This document shows positions 5,589 through 9,870 of a stretch of 9,870 nucleotides of DNA, piece by piece. Source of the stretch: Bacillota bacterium (GTDB lineage: Bacteria > Bacillota > Clostridia > Acetivibrionales > JAFADI01); assembly GCA_023424965.1 (NCBI GenBank), contig JAFADI010000268.1, forward strand, positions 1-9,870, given 5' to 3'. Made by a program: the position numbers and the translations under genes. Position 1 is the stretch's first letter; each line of letters starts with the position of its first letter. The notes under the pieces are model-generated. The model worked only from the letters and a program-made list of their open reading frames with translations. It was not told the origin of the DNA and did not search any database.

Positions 5589-7040
5589 CTAAAATTTATC
5601 GGTTTTAAAAAATACCGCGTCCCCCTTATTGATCTGTAAAACCAGTCTGGTTACCTCGCCGCCGTTAACAACGGCACTGCCCATTTTTGCGCCGTTGCTG
5701 TCCGTCAGAATTGCCACACCGCTGCTGTCCGCCCTTCCTGTGCAGATCACTTCGTCCCGGGCATCTTTTACAGTGACGATGCCCTCACCCGTGACTTCCG
5801 CAGTGAATTTGGGAAGGGCCGCAGCCTCCGGGCCATCAAACACAACATCCTTGTTGCGGAGCAGAATCCGCTTTCCCTCAATCGCTTTAATATCCTCCAG
5901 TTGAAGGGTTTTAATTGTTTTCCCGCTGCCGTCTGTCAGGGTCGCCTTGCCGTCGCTGCCTACGGTGGTCGTACTGACCACCTTGCCGCCGGCATCCTTT
6001 ACGGTAATAACTCCCCCTTCGCCAAGGCTGAAGCTGAAGCTGCCGCTGTCCGTCCGGATCACCCCGTCCAGGTGGAGGACCTTGCCTGCCGTGCCTTCGG
6101 CAAACACCAGCGTTGCTCCCGCAACAAGCATAAACGCCAGGACCAGACTGAACAGGGAGGTTTTCTTGAATTTCATGATGGACAGGATTCTTTCCTCGGT
6201 GGCATTTTTGCTGAAGCTGCTGTACAGCGGGGTAAATCCGGCCCCGCGCTCCGCTACTTCAATCAAGGACAAGGCATAGTCGGACTTTGTATCCTCGCCG
6301 AACAATTTGACTACCTTCTCATCGCAGGCAAGCTCCAGGTCCCTGTTTACCAATAAATATAACACCCATACCATGGGGTTGAACCAGTGGACACACAAGG
6401 CAACGACCAGCAGGAGCTTCCAGAGGGCGTCAAACCGTTTTATATGGATCAATTCATGGGTGAGGATGTACTTCATCTGCGGTTCATTGCCGTAATCCAT
6501 CGACCGGGGAAGGATGATTTTGGGCCTTCGTATCCCATAGGTTATAGGGGTTGTAATTTTATCCGATACCAGAACTTTTATGGAACGTTTCAGCCTTTGT
6601 ACGCCCAGCCAGTTGTCGATCAACGTGTTGCCTTTGATGGGCAGCGCCGTTCTGATTTCTCTGCAGCTTCTATAGAAGGATAGGGCGAAAAACAGGGTAA
6701 AGAAGGCCGTGCCTGCGATCCAGAGCAGCATCAAGAGCCCCGGCTGCAGCGGTTTATATACCCCGTCCATATAGGCCATACTTCCGTAGATCCAAACTCC
6801 GGCATTGCCTCCGTTTGCTTCTGCCGCTTTCAGTAAAAGTCCCCGGGAGATCATGTCATTAAAAACATGATAAATGCTGAACCTTGCAGGAATGGAAAAG
6901 GGGATGAGCAGCCTGCACAGGGCTATGCCCCAGAGGGCAAGAAACATTGTTTTGGGCAGCCGGTTCACGGCAAGGAGCCTTAAAATAACAACGGCAAAAA
7001 TGAGAATGCCGGCTGAAACACTCATTTGCAGCAGGTTCAT
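5589..7040 (-). CDS. BlaR1-type M56 membrane metalloprotease with atypical sensor domain
   Basis: Membrane-bound signal transducer that, by family analogy, senses an extracellular cue and triggers removal of its cognate BlaI repressor by zinc-dependent proteolysis. From the ATG at 7040 it is 483 residues. Membrane segments are near 10-24, 31-50, 101-123, 207-229 and 295-314. The M56 zinc site is HELIH (195-199) with a likely third ligand Glu236 in LELACDE. After the last membrane helix (from about 315) there is no penicillin-binding domain with an SxxK serine. Instead there are two related beta-rich copies, about 335-403 and 412-480, offset by 77 residues and sharing TVKDA and LTD-x-x-G motifs. 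A GTG at 7049 lies within the Shine-Dalgarno, so the ATG is chosen. The ribosome site overlaps the blaI stop, indicating translational coupling. A beta-lactam ligand is not supported. Confidence 0.9.
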   Translation of the reverse strand: MNLLQMSVSAGILIFAVVILRLLAVNRLPKTMFLALWGIALCRLLIPFSIPARFSIYHVFNDMISRGLLLKAAEANGGNAGVWIYGSMAYMDGVYKPLQPGLLMLLWIAGTAFFTLFFALSFYRSCREIRTALPIKGNTLIDNWLGVQRLKRSIKVLVSDKITTPITYGIRRPKIILPRSMDYGNEPQMKYILTHELIHIKRFDALWKLLLVVALCVHWFNPMVWVLYLLVNRDLELACDEKVVKLFGEDTKSDYALSLIEVAERGAGFTPLYSSFSKNATEERILSIMKFKKTSLFSLVLAFMLVAGATLVFAEGTAGKVLHLDGVIRTDSGSFSFSLGEGGVITVKDAGGKVVSTTTVGSDGKATLTDGSGKTIKTLQLEDIKAIEGKRILLRNKDVVFDGPEAAALPKFTAEVTGEGIVTVKDARDEVICTGRADSSGVAILTDSNGAKMGSAVVNGGEVTRLVLQINKGDAVFFKTDKF

Positions 7041-7045
7041 CACAA

Positions 7046-7052
7046 CCACCTC
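7046..7052 (-). promoter_or_regulatory. Ribosome binding site of the M56 protease gene, overlapping blaI stop
   Basis: GAGGTGG on the minus strand, five bases before the ATG at 7040. It overlaps the TGA stop of the repressor gene (7053-7051). This decides the start of the protease gene and suggests translational coupling of repressor and protease. Confidence 0.8.
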
Positions 7053-7410
7053 ACTTCAGCTTATTGACAAGCTGCTTCAATTTCTCAATTTGTTCCTTCG
7101 TCAGGTTTTTTTCATTGACAAAAGCGGCAAAAAACCTTTCGGCGGAACCGTCAAACATTTTGTTGATGAATTCCGCCGTTTCCTGCTGCTGGATTTCCTC
7201 CATGGAAACCAGCGCTTTGCAGGTAAAATTGGGTTCCAGCCTTTCAATGGCGCCTTTATCAATGCATTTTTTGATAACGGTATAGGTGGTGTTCCTGTTC
7301 CAGCCCGTTTCCTCTTTTAAAATACGGGCCAGCTGCCCTGCCGTCAGATTCCCTTCCCGCCACAATACTTCCATCACCTTCAGCTCGGAATCAAACAATT
7401 TGATTTTCAT
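7051..7410 (-). CDS. BlaI/MecI/CopY-family winged-helix repressor
   Basis: Dimeric winged-helix transcriptional repressor, the expected partner and proteolysis target of the adjacent M56 protease. From the ATG at 7410 it is 119 residues, usual for BlaI proteins. LFDSELKVMEVLW (5-17) is the family opening helix. NLTAGQLARIL (21-31) and WNRNTTYTVIKKCIDKGAI (37-55) form the helix-turn-helix, with the recognition helix in the second. The C-terminal part (about 73-119) is the helical dimerization region; the cleaved bond in staphylococcal BlaI lies in this region, but the site here cannot be fixed. An upstream ATG at 7428 has no ribosome site. AGGGAG (7424-7419) is eight bases from the ATG at 7410, which is therefore chosen. 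Its own promoter is overlapped by a perfect inverted repeat, consistent with autorepression. CopY-like roles are less likely because an M56 partner follows. Confidence 0.93.
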   Translation of the reverse strand: MKIKLFDSELKVMEVLWREGNLTAGQLARILKEETGWNRNTTYTVIKKCIDKGAIERLEPNFTCKALVSMEEIQQQETAEFINKMFDGSAERFFAAFVNEKNLTKEQIEKLKQLVNKLK

Positions 7411-7433
7411 CGGCATCTCTCCCTGCATGACTA

Positions 7434-7468
7434 TTGCGGTAGTTGATCATAAATTTATACTACCGCAA
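7434..7468. promoter_or_regulatory. Putative BlaI-type operator, perfect 10-bp inverted repeat
   Basis: TTGCGGTAGT (7434-7443) and its exact reverse complement ACTACCGCAA (7459-7468) are separated by 15 bases. The arms contain the GTAGT/ACTAC core reminiscent of MecI/BlaI operators, but here they face outward with a long spacer. The repeat covers the -10 box and the predicted transcription start of the repressor gene, the position expected for an autoregulatory operator. No T-run follows, so it is not a terminator. Confidence 0.75.
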
Positions 7469-7485
7469 CAGTTACAGCCTGTCAA
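7457..7485 (-). promoter_or_regulatory. Promoter of the blaI-blaR1-esterase-ycaQ operon
   Basis: Perfect -35 TTGACA (7485-7480), 17-base spacer, then TAGTAT (7462-7457), a 4/6 match to the -10 consensus. The start of transcription would be near 7450, leaving about 40 bases of leader. The right arm of the inverted repeat overlaps the -10 and the left arm lies just downstream of the start. The promoter lies entirely in the gap after the lipoprotein stop codon. Confidence 0.75.
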
Positions 7486-7500
7486 TGACTACATTATTTC

Positions 7501-9870
7501 CTATTCGCCAAGGTAGGTATTCACCCGGTCCTGTATCCGCTTTGCCGTCTCCTGGGCAGTCTTGTCCCCGGAGAAAAAACCTTTGGTCTCATCCTCGATA
7601 ATGCTGCTGATGTTGGCATCTGTATCGGCATGGGTATTCAGCCCTGAAATAAACCGGTTGATATCGTCGATATCCCGTTGGGACATGGCTGCAGGGCTCA
7701 GTGAAATGCTGCCGCTCCCGCTTCTCATCATTATTTTCATGTTTCCGCTCGTTGAAGCGTCAATGGCCTGCTGCGCCTTTTGCTGCTGGGCCGCCTTGTT
7801 GACCGAAAAACCTCCCATTGTTTTGGACAGGTCTCCCGCTCCTTTGGACTGGGACTGGACCGCCATCCCCTGGAGATTCTGGGACTGGACCTCATCGGAT
7901 AAAAGGGTTTTTAGAAATTCCCAGCTTTCCGCCTTGTATTTGGAATTCCTGTTGATGGCATAAAGGGAACCGGCAGTGAAGTTCCCCCCCTTTGCCCCAT
8001 CGGCGGAAGGCATGTTGTAAAGGCTCAGCTGGTCTTTAAATGCGGCCTTCATAAAGCCGTACATGTTGTAGTCGGTGATGGAATAAGGGTAAAAGACCAG
8101 CGTCCCCCTGCCTGCCGCCTCCAGGATCGAAACCATGTCCCTTTTGATGCTGCTGTCGGTGAGGCCGCCGTCGCCAAAGTCCCTGACGGTGCTCAAAAGC
8201 TCTGCAAAGCCGCCAGAAGTGAAGCTGGCCCTCTTCTTTTCCACATCAATATAGCTGCTGTAGCTTCCGCCGGTAAACAGGTCCAGCAGCTCCATAGAAT
8301 CGATGGAAGGCAGCGCCCTCCGGCCGCCGTCAACATTGCTTCCATTCTTTGGGGCGACTCTCCCGGCAATTGCTTTAAAGTCGTCCCAGGTCCATTTGCC
8401 ATCGTCGATTTTGATGTTTTCCCGGTCCAGGATCCCCTGGTTTGCCATCAGGACATTGAAGCTGAAGCTGGTAGGAAGCACATAGAGTTTTCCGTTGTAT
8501 TTCAATGCATCGAAGATATTGGCATAGTATTCGTCCATGTCAAAGCTGCCGTCGCCCGCCATCATCCCGCTCAGATCAGCCAGTACGTTTCTTGCGATAT
8601 AGCTTTCGTAGGGCAGTCCGGCCACCGATAGGATGTCGGCACCTCTGCCGGAGAGAATCTGTGTGTTGAGGTTTTTCACATAGGTTTCATAATCACTTCC
8701 TGTGTACGCCTGTATATCCAGCCTGTACCCGGAATTGTCCTTCTGGAACCTGCCCGCCGCTATTTCAAGGGCCCTGTTGGATACGGGGGCCACAACGGTG
8801 ATCACTTTTTTACTCTGGGCGGTGCCATCCCCCTTTTGGGGAGAGTATTTATACAATTCATATTTTATGTCCTCCGGGGTACCGCTTGCGGCAGCGGGCT
8901 CCGTTCCGCTTCCCGCCGGCTTCATCTTCAGCTTTCCCCCCGCCGGCGCCGATGTGGTGGTGACATAGATGTTTCCCGACCCATCGGGGCACATGTCGGA
9001 AATGGTATAGCCGCTGGCCAGAATGGTATAGGCTTTGAAATCAATGGCCGTCCCCAGGAGCTTTCCCGAGGAGTCATATTTGGCGATTTTCTGGCCGTCC
9101 ATAGAATAAATGCACCCGTCTGCTTTTGAAAACCTGACTTTGTTCGAGCCGATCATGGAAAATCCTGTGGGATTCTGGGCCGCCAGATCCACCGACCAGA
9201 GGCTTTTACCGGTGGCGGGGTCCAGCTTTTCAATGACCCGCTTCCCCATGAAGCTTCCCGCAAGGAGGCTCCCCTCAGCGTCCACATCGACGCTTTCATA
9301 CCCATGGGCGCCCAGGGTTTTCACCGGCCTCCCCTCCTTGTCCAGCACCTGGATGCCTTTTGAAGGATTGGACAGGTATATGCTTCCGTCGGGGCCCACA
9401 GCAATATCCGTATAGCCCATATCCTGGATTCCGTCGCTTCCCGTACCTGCAAAGGCGCCCAGATCGGCAGTTCTTATGGTCTCTCCCCGGGAACTGATGA
9501 CCGTGAGCTTCTGGGAAGTATCCTTTTCACCCCGGGGTTCCGCCGTCACCGCATAAATGTTGTCCTGCGGGTCAAGGGCAAAAGCCCGGACATTTGCCGG
9601 AAAGTCAATTTTTGAAGCTCCCGACGGTTTGCCGTCTGTTTCCAAAGTCACAAAGCCGGCGCCCGTCCCATTTCCCCTGTCAAATACCACCAGCTGGCCT
9701 TTCGAGTTTACCCTGCTGCCTCCCGGCCAGCCAAGCCCTGAATCGCTCCCGATCTCACTTTCGGTATATTCCGAAGGATTGGGAGGAACCGCTTTCCCTC
9801 CCCTTCCGCAAGCGGAAACACTCACCGCAAGAACGAATGCCATGAAAAGACCGATCATTTTTTTCGTCAT
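7501..9870 (-). CDS. Lipoprotein: beta-propeller-like domain fused to family 1 ABC solute-binding protein
   Basis: Predicted membrane-anchored extracellular protein of 789 residues. The ATG falls exactly on the window edge (9870), so its ribosome site and promoter lie outside, and a start further upstream cannot be excluded. A hydrophobic signal ends in lipobox VSAC with Cys21 as the lipidation site. Residues about 45-345 show repeated blade-like motifs (DPQDNIYAV, GPDGSIYLS, DAEGSLLAG, DGSGNIYVT), as in NHL/SMP-30-type propellers. A low-complexity Gly/Ala/Pro/Ser linker (about 309-331) follows. Residues about 355-789 resemble sugar-type extracellular solute-binding proteins, with ITVVAPVSNRALEIAAGRFQ, YETYVKNLNTQILSGRGADI, NGKLYVLPTSFSFNVLMAN, WTWDDFKAIA and SWEFLKTLLSDEVQ. 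The ligand is unknown. No permease gene follows in this window. The fusion could couple ligand capture to surface sensing or binding, but that is inference. The stop at 7501 is 16 bases from the next promoter. Confidence 0.88.
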   Translation of the reverse strand: MTKKMIGLFMAFVLAVSVSACGRGGKAVPPNPSEYTESEIGSDSGLGWPGGSRVNSKGQLVVFDRGNGTGAGFVTLETDGKPSGASKIDFPANVRAFALDPQDNIYAVTAEPRGEKDTSQKLTVISSRGETIRTADLGAFAGTGSDGIQDMGYTDIAVGPDGSIYLSNPSKGIQVLDKEGRPVKTLGAHGYESVDVDAEGSLLAGSFMGKRVIEKLDPATGKSLWSVDLAAQNPTGFSMIGSNKVRFSKADGCIYSMDGQKIAKYDSSGKLLGTAIDFKAYTILASGYTISDMCPDGSGNIYVTTTSAPAGGKLKMKPAGSGTEPAAASGTPEDIKYELYKYSPQKGDGTAQSKKVITVVAPVSNRALEIAAGRFQKDNSGYRLDIQAYTGSDYETYVKNLNTQILSGRGADILSVAGLPYESYIARNVLADLSGMMAGDGSFDMDEYYANIFDALKYNGKLYVLPTSFSFNVLMANQGILDRENIKIDDGKWTWDDFKAIAGRVAPKNGSNVDGGRRALPSIDSMELLDLFTGGSYSSYIDVEKKRASFTSGGFAELLSTVRDFGDGGLTDSSIKRDMVSILEAAGRGTLVFYPYSITDYNMYGFMKAAFKDQLSLYNMPSADGAKGGNFTAGSLYAINRNSKYKAESWEFLKTLLSDEVQSQNLQGMAVQSQSKGAGDLSKTMGGFSVNKAAQQQKAQQAIDASTSGNMKIMMRSGSGSISLSPAAMSQRDIDDINRFISGLNTHADTDANISSIIEDETKGFFSGDKTAQETAKRIQDRVNTYLGE

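Noticed and set aside
5592..6098. Beta-lactam sensing by the protease tail
   Set aside because: No SxxK, SxN or KTG set of a penicillin-binding domain could be found, and the tail is too short.
7411..7428. Earlier ATG for the repressor at 7428
   Set aside because: No Shine-Dalgarno precedes it. The AGGGAG inside this stretch serves the ATG at 7410, which fits the family start.
7434..7468. Terminator for the lipoprotein gene
   Set aside because: The inverted repeat has a 15-base loop and no following U-tract. Its overlap with the promoter fits an operator better.
7847..7891. Repeated TGGGACTGGAC within the lipoprotein gene
   Set aside because: The two copies encode similar Gln-Ser-Gln stretches in a Gln/Ser-rich part of the protein. 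This is ordinary low complexity, not a regulatory or mobile repeat.

Overview
All seven protein genes lie on the minus strand, so the window is best read from high to low coordinates. It looks like a piece of a Bacillota chromosome, probably from class Clostridia. The support is a perfect CIRCE heat-shock operator, a BlaI/M56 regulatory pair, a flavodoxin fused to two 4Fe-4S clusters (typical of anaerobes), strong Shine-Dalgarno sites, and GC-moderate genes separated by AT-rich gaps. The species cannot be named from the sequence alone. No rRNA, tRNA, CRISPR array, insertion sequence or phage gene was seen.

Layout from the right edge. (1) 9870-7501 encodes a 789-residue lipoprotein joining a beta-propeller-like half to a family 1 ABC solute-binding half. 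(2) A 97-base gap carries a good promoter overlapped by a perfect 10-bp inverted repeat, apparently the operator of the next gene. (3) A BlaI-type repressor (7410-7051) is translationally coupled to a BlaR1-type M56 membrane metalloprotease (7040-5592 plus stop). The protease lacks the penicillin-binding sensor and carries instead a duplicated module of about 77 residues. (4) A serine esterase (5573-4806) starts 15 bases after the protease gene. A YcaQ/AlkX-family DNA glycosylase (4759-3581) follows after 46 bases. These four genes look like one operon. (5) After 112 bases comes an EFR1-type flavodoxin/ferredoxin protein (3468-2692). (6) A small coiled-coil protein with three 14-residue repeats follows (2617-2234). 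(7) htpG, the bacterial Hsp90 (2074-200), has a perfect CIRCE element upstream and a strong intrinsic terminator downstream. (8) Bases 1-128 are AT-rich, show no gene, and contain a perfect 26-bp inverted repeat.

Functional reading. The most interesting part is the putative blaI-blaR1-esterase-ycaQ operon. A BlaI/BlaR1-like switch with an unfamiliar extracytoplasmic sensor appears to control a hydrolase and a DNA-repair glycosylase rather than a beta-lactamase. A stress- or toxin-response role is an inference from family membership and gene order. htpG appears to be a separate transcription unit under HrcA control.
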